From: Mycoplasmopsis bovis 8790
Lineage (GTDB): Bacteria > Bacillota_I > Bacilli_A > Mycoplasmatales > Metamycoplasmataceae
NCBI RefSeq assembly: GCF_005061465.1
Contig: NZ_LAUS01000003.1
Location: 37,280 to 101,279, forward strand
Direction of reading: 5' to 3'
DNA: 64,000 nucleotides
Shown: piece after piece, positions 1 to 10,425 of the stretch
Position numbering within the stretch: the stretch's first letter is position 1
Layout: each line of letters begins with the position of its first letter
Notes under the pieces: generated by a model
Told to the model about the DNA's origin: nothing
Databases searched by the model: none
Seen by the model: the letters and a program-made list of their open reading frames with translations, nothing else
Program-made: the position numbers and the translations under genes

Positions 1-1
1 T

Positions 2-1693
2 GATATTACGGGCGAGCTATTTAGCGACGAACATCATAAATGGGTTGAAAAAGTCAAAAATAATATTAAGGCAAGAATTTACAGAGACTCAAAATCAGGT
101 TTTGATATAGACTTACATCCAACAGATGCTCAAATTGAATCTGAAAATAAACGTTTAGATGATGAAGCTAAAAAGATTATTGCTAATAATAGAAGAGTTA
201 ACAAAGAATTTGTTAAGAGTTGACTAAATGACTATAAAAACAGAATTTTTAGAGATAGTCCAAGCGGCCTTGACATAAACTGATATTCAAGCGATAATAT
301 GCCTAATAGCAATGCTATTAGTGAAATGTCTATAGATGATGTCAATAGAGAATTTCTTAAGAATTTTGCTCTAGAGAGACTTTTATCTTCACCAGCAGGC
401 ATAAGTGAAGAAGATGCAAAAGAAGCATTATCAAATGTTTTTGATTCCGAAAATAAAGATGAAGTTATAAGCTCATTTGTTAATAATTTCTTTAAAAATG
501 ATGAAAAGTTCAAAAACATTAACTCATACTCGAAACTGCTTTCTGAATTAATATCAAAAGTAGGCGATAATAAAGTCAGATCACATATTAAGCTATGATT
601 AGTAAAAAATGCTTATGATGACAGAAGTAAACTATTTGATGAAATGGCTAAAGTTCTTATTGCTAAGTTCAATAAGAATAACTATAGGATTCCAGATGAT
701 AAGATGCCAAGAATTAGCTGGTTCCTTAAGTCAATAACTAGATATATTGTTTCAAGCACAAATCAAAATGATCAAGAAACTGGACAGTTGCCTAAAATTT
801 TTAATGACATTACTGATGGCATTATAAATATGTTGAAATCATTAAATGAGGGTGATAATATTCTTGCAAAAACTGCAGAGGGAGCTGAAAGCGGTGAGTC
901 TAAATTCATAACTGAAAATGGATTTATATCATTTTCTAAGATATTTGAAAATGTAGAAATATTCAAGAAAATATTTGAAAACACTAGCCATAGAGCATAT
1001 GCTGATTTTGTCAACATTATGTTTAAATATGCTGATGGTTTTGATGATAAAGGCCTATATCATGAAATATTTAACTCTGGCAAATGAACAAAACTAGCTA
1101 AATCATTATGATTAGAAAGGGGTGACGTTGGTCTTGTGCATCATGGTATTTTCAAAATTATGTCAGTGTTTATAAAACCATTAATCAAAAATTATGTTAA
1201 TGAGTTATATGACTCAACTGAAATTTACACGGATCCTCAAGATGTAAAAACAAAGGTTGAAGGATACCAAGCTGTATGAAGAATGTATACTGCATTTGCA
1301 GCAATATTGTACTCAAATAGAAGACCAATTGTATACTGACAATTAAATGATGGAACTTCCGAATCTTACTTAAGAACAATGGTTAAAGAAGAATTTGAAA
1401 GTGCAGTTAGAAAGAAAGAATTAAACAAATACGATGGCCACTATAAAGCAATTGGATTAGTAAATAATTATAGTGTTAACCCTAGATTCTGAGCAGGTGT
1501 ATCTGATTATGAACTAAATTCAACAGATGAAAGACAAAATAATTGAAAATATGCTCGTGACTATGTGCTTAACTATATTTATTACCATGATAAGTATGAT
1601 GAATCATACAATCCAAGCAAAACCAAGCGTATGGTCTTAATAGAAGACTTGAAAAAAGGTTATATGCCAGTTATTCCTAAATGAACAAGCTAA
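2..1693 (+). CDS. surface lipoprotein of the YRDS-SGLDI family, 5' end outside window
   Basis: C-terminal 563 residues of a protein whose start lies upstream of the window; the frame is open from base 2 to TAA at 1691-1693 with several TGA read as Trp. It begins inside a repeat module (DITGELFSDEHHKW, then RIYRDSKSGFDIDLHPT), followed by a second signature, IFRDSPSGLDI, near visible residue 83. The remaining ~470 residues are a mostly helical-looking domain without repeats that no other protein in this window shares. By analogy with complete paralogues downstream it should be an N-terminally lipidated surface protein, but the signal peptide is not visible. It has its own terminator. Function unknown; family membership is clear from the repeated modules. 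Confidence 0.85.
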
Positions 1694-1700
1694 CACAATC

Positions 1701-1735
1701 AAGCGTCTAAAAAACAAGGCGCTTTTTTGTTTTTA
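1701..1735 (+). terminator. intrinsic terminator after the partial lipoprotein gene
   Basis: Stem AAGCGTC/GGCGCTT (one G-U pair) at 1701-1707 and 1718-1724, followed by a T run. It separates the lipoprotein from the M42 peptidase. Confidence 0.75.
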
Positions 1736-1751
1736 AATTTATAATTTATAT

Positions 1752-2840
1752 ATGAACAAAGGCGAATTTAAAAATAGATTAGTACAGTATTTAGAGGCTG
1801 AAGGAGTTTCTAGATATGAATCTAATATTGCTAGAATGATGGAATCAGAAATAAACCAAAACAATTGTTTTACAGTATCTTATGATAATTTTGGCTCTAT
1901 TATTTTTCACAAAAAATCAAAATATCCAAATGCACCAAAATTTATGGTTGCTGCTCACATGGATGAAGTTGGCTTTTTAGTTAAAGGCATATATGAAAAC
2001 GGACAGATCAAGCTTAGCTCTGTTGGTGGCTTATGACCTAGTGTTGTTATAGGAACTAAGGCAGTTTTAATTAATTCTAATGGCAAAAGATTTAATGGCG
2101 TTTTTGGCCACACATCAATTCATATTATGGAAGCGGAAAAAAGATCCAAAGCGTTAACTATGGATGATTTATATGCTGATTTTGGATTCTTTTCAGAGCA
2201 AGAAGCCAAAGACAATGGAATTGAAGTAGGTAATGTTGTGTTAATGACTGGCGAAACAGTTTATTTAGATAATCCTGATTTATTAGCTGGTAAAGCAATG
2301 GATAATCGTGCTGGTGTATGTGTCTTGGAGTACATTGCTAAAGAATTAGAAAATGAAGACTTAGGAGTTGATTTATATTTAGTTGGCACTGTACAAGAAG
2401 AAGTAGGGACTAGAGGGGCTAAAACTAGTGTTTCATTAATTAATCCTGAATTTGCTATAGCACTTGATACAACTAGCACTCATGATACAATTGGCACAAT
2501 TCCTGGGACAACTAAGGTCGGTAATGGGGCTGCTATAAGAATAAAAGATGGCGGAATGATGGCTAATCCACAATTAGTCGAATTTATGTGTAAAATAGGC
2601 AGAGAAAACAAAATTAAGCATTACAAGTTTATCTCTATGGGAGGCGGAACTGATGCTGCTGAATTACAATATGCTAAAGGTGGTGCCATTACTTTAACAA
2701 TTTCACTTCCGCAAAGATATTTGCACTCACCTATAGGCTTAATATCAATTAATGACTTAATTGAATCAACAAAATTGATTACTGAAACCATAAAAGCTAT
2801 TAATGCAGATGTTTATGCTACAATATTTAAATATAAATAA
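1752..2840 (+). CDS. M42 family metallo-aminopeptidase / glutamyl aminopeptidase-like
   Basis: 362-residue cytosolic peptidase of the M42 (PepA/FrvX) family, which removes N-terminal residues from peptides with two metal ions. Visible ligand motifs in order: AAHMDEVG (His69, Asp71), AGKAMDNRAG, VQEEVGTRGA (catalytic Glu-Glu), IALDTT and a C-terminal RYLHSP histidine. Length is normal for the family. One in-frame TGA (2034-2036) is Trp. In mycoplasmas such enzymes supply amino acids from imported peptides. It is a housekeeping gene standing between two lipoprotein genes of the array. Confidence 0.92.
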
Positions 2841-2865
2841 TTTAAATTTTAGGAGATTTTCATAA

Positions 2866-3111
2866 ATGGTTTCAACAGGTGCATGAATTGGAATAGTTAT
2901 AGGTGTAGCGCTTTTCCTTGGCATAGTAGGCGGTTTTATTGGTTTTTTTGTAGCCAGAAAGATTTTTGAAAAACAAATTCGTGAAAATCCCCCAATTACA
3001 AGAAACATGATTAAAGCAATGTTTGCTCAAATGGGAAGAAAAGCATCTGAGTCGCAAATTAATGCTGTTATGCGTTCAATGACTAATGCCAAGAATGCTG
3101 AGAAAAAATAA
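2866..3111 (+). CDS. UPF0154 family small membrane protein
   Basis: 81 residues with one N-terminal transmembrane helix (GAWIGIVIGVALFLGIVGGF) followed by a short basic cytosolic domain containing ARKIFEKQIRENPPI and MIKAMFAQMGRK. The combination of a glycine-rich helix and the ENPPI/MIRxMxxQMGRKPSExQI pattern is that of UPF0154 (YneF-like) proteins of Firmicutes and Mollicutes, whose function is not known. AGGAGA lies 9 bases before the ATG. It follows the M42 gene by 25 bases and probably shares its transcript. Confidence 0.88.
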
Positions 3112-3119
3112 TAACTTTT

Positions 3120-3147
3120 AAGCAGGAAAATCCTGCTTTTATTTTTA
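3120..3147 (+). terminator. intrinsic terminator
   Basis: Perfect 8-bp stem AAGCAGGA/TCCTGCTT with an AAA loop, then T-rich sequence, directly after the UPF0154 gene. Confidence 0.85.
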
Positions 3148-3150
3148 TTT

Positions 3151-3473
3151 TTAGAGTTTAGGAAGAGAGAATTTAAGGCTTCGTTAAGGCTTGAGGACTA
3201 AATATAGTAAAAAATCTTTAGCACAATTCTATATTTCTAGCAATTTTGCAAGGTCTTGAGCAGATTTCAATACCCTGCATTTTTTTACTCCGATCATTAA
3301 TACTCCAACTCTTTAACTTCCTAAGTGATCTACAATCTTATTTCTTTGTCAAAACGGCAAATAAAAAATGTCAAGACTTTTCAAAATGAATATTTCGTAT
3401 AGCATAATGAAACATAGCTTTTAGATTTAAAAAATAAAACTATGTTTTAGACCTTATTTTGCTGCATTTATAA
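3151..3473. other. gene-free stretch with decayed minus-strand reading frame
   Basis: No intact gene. On the minus strand one frame reads protein-like pieces interrupted by stops (for example VDHLGS, then RVGVLMIGVKKCRVLKSAQ, DLAKLLEI, NCAKDFLLYLVLKP), suggesting a decayed gene. I cannot assign it; a mobile-element remnant is possible. The right part (from 3426) is a copy of sequence found upstream of hsdM. Confidence 0.4.
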
Positions 3474-3486
3474 CTTAATTACTATA
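3426..3486 (+). repeat. 61-bp segment shared with the hsdM upstream region (copy 1)
   Basis: About 90% identical, without gaps, to 61144-61204: both read TTTAAAAAATAAAACTATG, then a shared block containing ACCTTATTTTGC, then TTTATAACTTAATTA. The copy at 61144 runs up to the hsdM promoter; here it ends where similarity to the coiled-coil lipoprotein genes begins. Confidence 0.8.
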
Positions 3487-4397
3487 AAACACTGATAAAC
3501 GATAAATTAAAAGATAGTGAAATTAATTCATTTGTATACAATACGGAACTAAAATTTAATCACGAATTAATTTCAGAATGAAGACAGAAAATTGAGCAAA
3601 ATGATGAAGAAATAAAGGAATTAGAGAAGTCAACAAATGATTTCTTTAATGACTATAAAACTGACATTGAAAGAATAAATAAAGAGATTAAAGAGCATAA
3701 TGAAAAACAGGCTGAGAAAAAAATTAGCGAAAATGAATTGGAAAGAATAAAGGAAGAACTTAGGATTTTAACTTCTGAATCGCCCGATTTAAAGAAACTA
3801 ATTGATGATGTTAAAAAATACTATAAAGTTTTATATGATAAGGATTTTGAAGATATACAAAAGTTTATAGCTGAAGCAAATGAACAAGAAGAAAAAACTG
3901 CAAAGGAGCTTAAACAATTAGAATCTGAGTTAGCAACTTTAAAGAAAGAAAAAAGCAAACTAGAAGATGAACTTAAGAGTTTAAATATAGACAATAATCT
4001 CATAACTGATTTAGAGAAAAAATATGAATTATCTGAAGAAGCTTTTGACAAAAAAGCCTATGAATATGAGACAGAGATACAAAACATTTATAAACAGATT
4101 GATAAACTTAATGTCTTAATTAAGTATTTTGACAAACTTGTAAGTGGCGACTGATTTAGTATTTATGATGCAAGCATAAGTGGGTTAGATATTTATGCTC
4201 ATGACACAAAAGCAGAATTTGCTAATGCCGATAAGCGAAATGCCGATAATATTTTAAAAAGAATAAGAGACAAGGCTGAAAGTTCATCTAATGCAAACTT
4301 AATAATAAGAGATAAAGTAAACGGCAACGGTAATAAAGCTGACAAAGAATTAATCAATAGATGAATAAATGGCGTTAATAATAATAAACAAAATTAA
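3474..4397 (+). pseudogene. 5'-truncated coiled-coil lipoprotein gene
   Basis: Open frame of about 307 codons with no signal peptide, no lipobox, no upstream RBS and no ATG before 3738. It opens with a stretch (SFVYNTELKFNHELISEW) that closely matches the middle of the coiled-coil lipoprotein at 12402 (SFVFNTEYKFNHELIKEW), continues as charged coiled coil, contains ITDLEKKYE typical of the paralogues' C-termini, and ends with a SIYDASISGLDI signature and a short tail. The 5' half of the gene is missing and replaced by hsdM-upstream-like sequence, so this looks like a recombination remnant or a silent donor cassette. An internal start at 3738 is possible but would give an unsecreted protein. 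Confidence 0.75.
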
Positions 4398-4416
4398 AGA
4401 TTAGGATTTTGTAAAC

Positions 4417-4442
4417 AATATGAGAGTTTCCCATATTTTTTA
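4417..4442 (+). terminator. weak A+T-rich terminator
   Basis: Imperfect stem AATATG...CATATT followed by T6, just after the pseudogene. It resembles the terminators after other members of the array. Confidence 0.45.
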
Positions 4443-4485
4443 AATTTAATTTTTATAACAACAAAAAACACAAAAAAACACATTT

Positions 4486-4507
4486 TTTTCCATATTTTTA
4501 TGGAAAA
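4486..4507. repeat. inverted repeat upstream of poly-G promoter
   Basis: TTTTCCATA and TATGGAAAA around a TTTT loop, 31 bases before the G tract of the next gene. A similar element sits 29 bases before the tract at 12340. It could be an operator or a terminator for incoming transcripts. Confidence 0.6.
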
Positions 4508-4538
4508 TTTAGAAAAAGACACCAAAAGCAAAAGCTTT

Positions 4539-4560
4539 GGGGGGGGGGAGATATTAAAAT
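4539..4560 (+). promoter_or_regulatory. phase-variable-type promoter, 10-G tract
   Basis: AAAAGCTTT followed by ten G (4539-4548), AGATAT, then a -10-like TAAAAT (4555-4560). First G to -10 is 16 bases. A homopolymer in the -35/-10 spacer is the known layout of slippage-switched mycoplasma surface genes; the function here is inferred. Confidence 0.7.
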
Positions 4561-4595
4561 ATTTATTACTAATTTAGATATATATTGGAGCGAAA

Positions 4596-6911
4596 GTGAA
4601 GAAGAAGTGATTTTTAAAAGGTGGGTTGTTAGCAATAACAGCCCCATTATTGTCGTCAACTTGTTTTGCAACAAATTCAAAGAAACCTGCAGAACCAATT
4701 AATGGAAAGCCTGCTGACAGAGACGGCACTCCAGATAGAAGTTCACAACCTGGTAATGAAACTAATCCCGGCAATGGCAACCAAAGAGATGGAAGCCAAT
4801 CTGGAAATGATGGCGGGCAAAATGGCAAACAACCAAATCATTCAGAAAATAATAATGATAATAATGAAGCCAAATTAGTTAAAGAATGAAATGATATTTT
4901 TAATGATAGTGTAACTGGTGCTGATATTTTGTTCCGCCCTAGTGCATCAGACATTGCAAGAGAAGAAAAACTCTTGGCTGACTTAGTTAAAAAAATATTA
5001 GAAGAAAATAAAAAACAAAATGAGAAAAATCTTGATTTTTGAAGCAAGTGAAGTTCTAAATTTACAAATAGTACTAGCGGACTAGATATAAAGGATTCTC
5101 AATTGCTAGATTCTTGATGAATGTCAAAAGAATATTTAGACTTGTTATCAAAAGAAATTGATAAGCAAACAAGCAATACTAATGTTATAAGAAAAGAAAT
5201 AAATGAATTAATTGAAAGAATTCAAAAGATTAAATCTGAAATTAAAGCTAAAAAAATGGAAAATACTGCATCAAAATTAACTGAAATGTTATTTGATGAC
5301 TCAGATGCAGACAAGATTAAGGATGCCGAAAAAAGATATGCCAAAGAATTAGCAGATAAACTTAAAGCCTACAATAATCACAGGACTAAATCTTCAAATA
5401 CCACAGCTGATTTATTTAGTAATGATTGGCTTAGAGAAATTGAAAAAACTAAAAGAGATAGAGAAATAGCATCAAAAATATACAGAGACTCTGCTTCTGG
5501 TTTAGATATTGACATTTACCTAACTGATGCTGAAATTAATAAAATAGTTAAGAAAATTTTAGAAGATAACTATTGAATTAATAAGGCAAAATTTGATGAA
5601 GCATTGGCATCAAAAGAAACTGAAGAAATATTTGGAAATGGATATGCCAAAGCAATTGGAGAGATTAAAGCAAAATATGAAAAAATGATTGCTAATTTAA
5701 TGGCAGAAAAAGATAAACTCAATAAGGAGTGAAAAGCAACTGAATCTGACCTTGCAAAAAAAGAAGCAGACTTGGAAGCAGATAAGAATAAACGCATTAC
5801 AGACATTAATTTAAATTATGAAAAGAATAAGCATATTTTAGATGAATTAAAAAACAAGAATAATGATGCACTTAAAAAATTATTAGATGCAAACAGTAAT
5901 AAAGATATTAAGAGTGAATTAAAAAGTGTTAGAGAATCATTAGTTGATTTAAATGATTTATGATGAGGCGCAAAACTGCTAGCTGATGAATACAATCTTC
6001 AAAAAGCTGAGTTTGAAGAAATGATAAAAAAAGGTAATTTAGTAGGAAGTGAAATAGAGAAAATAACAGAACTACTAGAAAAAGTTAAGACAGTTTCTGA
6101 TATGAATGAAGAATCAATTAGGAAAGCAACTGCAGAAAGAAAAGAAGGGTACGAAAAAGCTTATAGTGAAGCTATAAAAGAAGAGAAAGATTTATTAAGT
6201 AAACTTGATGAAGAAGATAAATTGCTATTAAAGGTGATCCAAGAGCTTACTAGTTGAAAATGAGATTCTGATCAATGATACTACAGCAATAGAGAAATGG
6301 ACGGCTTCAATCATCAACATATTGCAAGATTAAAAGACGCAGTGTGAAGTAATAGGGAAGAGAGACAAAGAGTTCAAAAATTATTATCTGACAAAGTGTT
6401 AGAAAAAGAAAAAGATGAAAAAATCTCGAAATTAGAAGAAGAAATCAAGGCAGAAATAGAAAAAGCAAAAAATGAAAAACAAATGCTTACAAAAACTCTA
6501 GAAAAACTAAATGCTGAAAAAGCTGAAATTGTAAAAGTAATTAGCGACCACAGCAGATTTTCGAAAGTAAGTGAGCTTTCTGTTCTATACAACAAAAACC
6601 AAAAAGAAATCAAGGAAATGATTGATAAAGTTTCAGAATCTCAAAAGGAATTATCAACAAAATTAAGTGAATTCGATTCTAAATTTAACAAATTGCAGGC
6701 AGAAAAAGAAGAAATTAATAAGTGACTAGCTGAATTAGAAGAAAATAATGAAGCAATAATTGCTATGGAGGACGATGATTACAATAGTAAAGTTGACAAT
6801 TTAGATAGTGAAGCTTACAAATTAGAAAAAGAAAAAGACACCAAAGAAGCTGAATTAGACGCTAAAATAAACAAGTTTAATAAAATTATTAGTGAATTAA
6901 ATAAGAAGTAG
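4596..6911 (+). CDS. coiled-coil surface lipoprotein, YRDS-SGLDI family
   Basis: 771 residues. The GTG start at 4596 is chosen because GGAG lies 5 bases upstream and it gives a full signal peptide KKKWFLKGGLLAITAPLLSS with lipobox Cys23; the paralogue at 12402 starts the same way. Next come a Gly/Asn/Pro-rich low-complexity spacer (~25-90), then modules: IFNDSVTGADI (~101), FTNSTSGLDI (~158) and IYRDSASGLDIDIY (~295). Residues ~325-771 are charged coiled coil with ESLVDLNDLWWGAKLLADEY, the degenerate local version of the family's GAKEE motif. Lipid-anchored and surface exposed by inference; ligand unknown. Expression is probably switched by the upstream G tract. Confidence 0.88.
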
Positions 6912-6964
6912 AACCCGTAAGTGTTTATTAAAGTTAAGGTGAAATTCTAATTAACGAAATAATA

Positions 6965-7002
6965 AAAAAGCAGAAAAGAGTCATATTGTTTCTGCTTTTT
7001 TA
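6965..7002 (+). terminator. intrinsic terminator
   Basis: GCAGAAA/TTTCTGC stem at 6970-6976 and 6989-6995, extended by A5/T5 pairing and ending in a T run. Confidence 0.75.
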
Positions 7003-7122
7003 CTTCATTTTTGCTTACCAAGTGTTTGTTTAAACATAAAAAAAGATAAATGAATGCAAATAATTTGTTAATAAATTTTAACAAATAATAAGATAAATGG
7101 AAATGTTTTCATAATATAAACG

Positions 7123-7138
7123 GCCTATTCTCATAGGC
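7123..7138. repeat. short perfect inverted repeat
   Basis: GCCTAT-TCTC-ATAGGC, 20 bases upstream of the 9-G tract. It lacks a T tail, so an operator is more likely than a terminator. Confidence 0.45.
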
Positions 7139-7158
7139 AGGCACTTATGAAACCCCTT

Positions 7159-7180
7159 GGGGGGGGGTAAGTATTAAAAT
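7159..7180 (+). promoter_or_regulatory. phase-variable-type promoter, 9-G tract
   Basis: CCCCTT followed by nine G (7159-7167), TAAGTAT, then TAAAAT (7175-7180). First G to -10 is 16 bases. It precedes the repeat-rich lipoprotein gene at 7227. Confidence 0.7.
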
Positions 7181-7226
7181 ATAGATATAAACAATATTTG
7201 ATATATCTCTAGAAGAGGGTTTGCTC

Positions 7227-10118
7227 ATGAGGAAAAGATTACTACTAAAGGGCGGTCTCTTAACATTGGTTACGCCTTTAATTTCATCTGCATGTTTTGT
7301 GCCAAATTATGAAAAAGACATAAATAAAAATATTGATGATAAAAATGAAATAAATAGACAGTGAGAAAAAATATTTATTAATAGCCCAACAGGCTCAGAT
7401 ATTAAAAAATTAGAAATAGATAACTGAGCAAAAATTCAAATTGAAAGCTCCAAGGCATTTTTGGCCTCAGCAAAAATGACTGAGGATATTTTCAGTGATC
7501 AATTTAAAAATTTAGCCAATAATGCTATAAATAGATACAAAAAGCATGGGAATAAACATGCATCTGAATCTGCAAAAATGACCGAAAGTCTTTTTAGTGA
7601 CTCATTAGGTAGGTCAGTTGAGAGCATCAAAACAAAAGCTTATAGAGACTCTATTTCAGGCCTAGATATAGATATTCACCCAAGTAATAAACAATTAAAA
7701 GATGAAGAAAAGCGCTTGGATGAATTAGCTAAAAAGACTCTAGACGATGTTAAAAGGGATAACGAAAAAATTCTTAATTTCAAGAGTAAATGAGACTCTA
7801 AATTTAGTAATAGTATCGCTGGTGCCGATATTAAAAAATCACAATTGATAGATCCTTGATGAACTGCATATAAAAAATACATAGAGTCATTAGAAAATAA
7901 AATAGCTAAAGCAACTGACAAGACTAATAAAATAAGAGAAGAAATAATCAAATTAATAGAATCAATAAATAAGATTAAATTGGATCATAAAGCAGATATA
8001 TATGCCAATAATTCATCAAACTATACGACTAGATTATTTGATGAATCAAATACTGATAAAATCAAAGATGCTGAAGAAATATATGCTAAAGAATTAGCTG
8101 ATAAGTATTACTCTTATGTTGACAATAAAGTTAGTTCAGCTGAAAGCACTAAAAAATTGTTTGACGATTCGCTAAGGGATTTAACTAAAGAGGCACTAAA
8201 TAGATACAAAAAACATGGCGATAAGCATGCATTTGAATCGGCAAAAATGATTGGTGAATTATTTAGTGACTCGTTTAAAAGAGCAATAGAAAGCATCAAG
8301 ACCAAGAACTATAGAGATTCAATTTCTGGTGAAGATATTAATATTCATTGAACTAATGATGATATTGAAAGGGCTATAAACAAGGCATTAAAGGAAAATT
8401 TAGATCATAATTTATCTAAATTAAACGAGTTCAAAGCAGCTAATGATATTGCTAAAATTTTTGATGATACATACACTAATTTAACTAAAGAGGCACTAAA
8501 TAGATACAAAAAACATGGCGATAAGCATGCATTTGAATCAGCAAAAATGACTGGTGAATTATTTAGTGACTCGTTTAAAAGAGCAATAGAAAGCATCAAG
8601 ACCAAGATCTATAGAGATTCAATTTCTGGTGAAGATATTAATATTCATTGAACTAATGATGATATTGAAAAGGCTATAAACAAGGCATTAAAGGAAAATT
8701 TAGATCTTAATTTACATAAATTAAACGAGTTCAAAGCAGCTAGTGATATTGCCAAAATTTTTGATGATGCATACACTGATTTAACTAAAGAGGCACTAAA
8801 TAGATACAAAAAACATGGCGATAAGCATGCATTTGAATCAGCAAAAATGATTGGTGAATTATTTAGTGACTCGTTTAAAAGAGCAATAGAAAGCATCAAG
8901 ACCAAGACATATAGAGATTCCATTTCCGGTGAAGATATTAATATTCATTGAACTAATGATGATATTGAAAGGGCTATAAACAAGGCCTTAAAGGACAATT
9001 TAGATCTTAATTTACATAAATTAAACGAGTTCAAAGCAGCTAATGATATTGCTAAAATTTTTGATGATACATACACTAATTTAACTAAAGAGGCATTAAG
9101 AAGGAAAGCAAGGGCTGAAGAAGACAAAGAAGCAGTCAAAGTTTATGCTGAAATCGAATTAACTGATCATTTAATTTCAGCTTCTGATATTACAGCTGAA
9201 TTATTTAGCGACGAACATCAAAAATGGGTTGAAAAAGTCAAAAATAATATTAAGGCAAGAATTTACAGAGACTCTACTTCTGGTTTAGACATTAACATTC
9301 ACTGAACTAAAGAAGATTTAGACAGACTAACTAGCAAAGTTCTAAGAGACAATTGAGACTTAAATAAAGGCATATTGGACGAAATGAAGGCATCAGATAT
9401 TACAGGCAAACTATTTGACAATAGTTATGATAGAGCAATGGATGAAGTTAAAACAAGAGTTTATAGAGACTCAATTTCAGGCTTAGACATAGAGCTTAAT
9501 CCAACTAAAGAGCAATTAAAAGCTGAACTTAAGAAGTTGAATGATGAAGTAAGCAAATATTTAGAAGAAAACTGAAGAATCAATAAAGCTAAATTTGCGG
9601 AGACATCTTCGGCAATAAGCACAGGAAAACTATTTGATGATGAATATACTGACTTAGTCAAAATTGCTAAGAATCGAACTAAAGAGTCAATTTTCTTTGA
9701 TTTAAGAAACAGAGACTGATGATTTAAAGATCCAGATTTGGATTTATTACGCTTACCTATCTTGAAAAAGCACTATTTCCATAATTCGTTATTTAAAATT
9801 AATCCTGATTTTACTAATGATAGAAAAAAGATCAAAGATCTTGCTACTAAGCTTGATATCGAAATAATTGATCGCCAAAAAGGAGTTATGGAGATTATTG
9901 ATGGAAAATTATATTGAACACAAGAAGGAGCCCACAACTCAGTTATTTATAATGAAATTGAAGGAATAGTTCTAAATTCAAATTTAAGTGATGAGGAAAA
10001 AATAATATTTCTTCAATTGAACATAATGGTAAAAAGCCAACCATTGGTGGATTCGGTTTTAACAAACATATTGGCGTACTTGTGAAAAAAACTGATAAAG
10101 ATAATATATATGAAATAA
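7227..10118 (+). CDS. large repeat-rich surface lipoprotein, YRDS-SGLDI family (3' frameshift)
   Basis: 963 residues as it stands. ATG at 7227 with GAGGG 5 bases upstream gives RKRLLLKGGLLTLVTPLISS and lipobox Cys23. Eight signatures are visible: IFINSPTGSDI, AYRDSISGLDI, FSNSIAGADI, three copies of YRDSISGEDI, IYRDSTSGLDI and VYRDSISGLDI. Between them lie helical linkers of two types, ASAKMTGELFSD and ANDIAKIFDDTYT. Codons ~318-618 are a triple 100-residue tandem repeat. The C-terminal ~150 residues match those of the genes at 10426 and 21698 up to about base 10000. After that the homologous frame moves by one base and the native frame runs into a 40-codon unrelated tail. Probably lipid-anchored; function unknown. 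Confidence 0.82.
8181..9080 (+). repeat. three tandem 300-bp repeats
   Basis: Three near-identical 300-bp units begin at 8181, 8481 and 8781, each opening TTAACTAAAGAGGCACTAAA; a fourth unit starts at 9081 and diverges. The period is exactly 100 codons, so copy number can change without breaking the frame. Confidence 0.92.
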
Positions 10119-10231
10119 CATACAAGTTAATTCTCAAGAACGGTGAGTTTTATAAAGATGATAATAAACAAGAGACACGAACTCAAATCATTGATTTGAG
10201 CTCTTCTGCTGGAACTTTAACAAATAACTAA
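9990..10231 (+). pseudogene. displaced 3' end of the lipoprotein gene at 7227
   Basis: In the frame of TAA 10229-10231 this stretch reads HNGKKPTIGGFGFNKH, closely matching KNHPTIGGFGVGQN in the paralogue at 21698, and later TQIIDLSSSAG against NQIIDLSKYL. The upstream part is in another frame, so one base appears to be missing near the A6 run at 9997-10002. This could be a fixed mutation, a slippage switch or a sequencing error. Confidence 0.75.
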
Positions 10232-10303
10232 TATTAACATTTGAGCTTATATTTATTGCTACGTTATCACTAAAAGTTATTTAGACTCCAAAAGTCAAAA
10301 AGT

Positions 10304-10330
10304 AATATGGAAAAGTTTCCATATTTTTTA
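10304..10330 (+). terminator. A+T-rich intrinsic terminator
   Basis: AATATGGAAA and TTTCCATATT pair perfectly, followed by T4. It is the same hairpin type as those at 17084 and 18920. Confidence 0.7.
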
Positions 10331-10373
10331 TACTTTTTTGGGCTTCATTAAGTCAAAGCATAAAAATGTTAAT

Positions 10374-10388
10374 GGCGGGCAATATAAT
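10374..10388 (+). promoter_or_regulatory. promoter with interrupted G tract
   Basis: -10 TATAAT at 10383-10388. Where the paralogues have 8-10 G, this one has GGCGGGC (10374-10380), which should not slip. The gene may therefore be locked in one state. Confidence 0.55.
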
Positions 10389-10425
10389 TTTTATAGATTA
10401 ATAATTACTAATGAGTGTAGAATTT

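Noticed and set aside
232..519. Minus-strand frames opposite the lipoprotein genes
   Set aside because: Ser/Phe/Leu-rich shadows of Lys/Glu-rich coding sequence; such mirror frames occur opposite every coiled-coil gene here.
8181..9080. CRISPR array
   Set aside because: The repeats are 300 bp, contiguous, without spacers and in frame with the lipoprotein gene; no cas genes are present.
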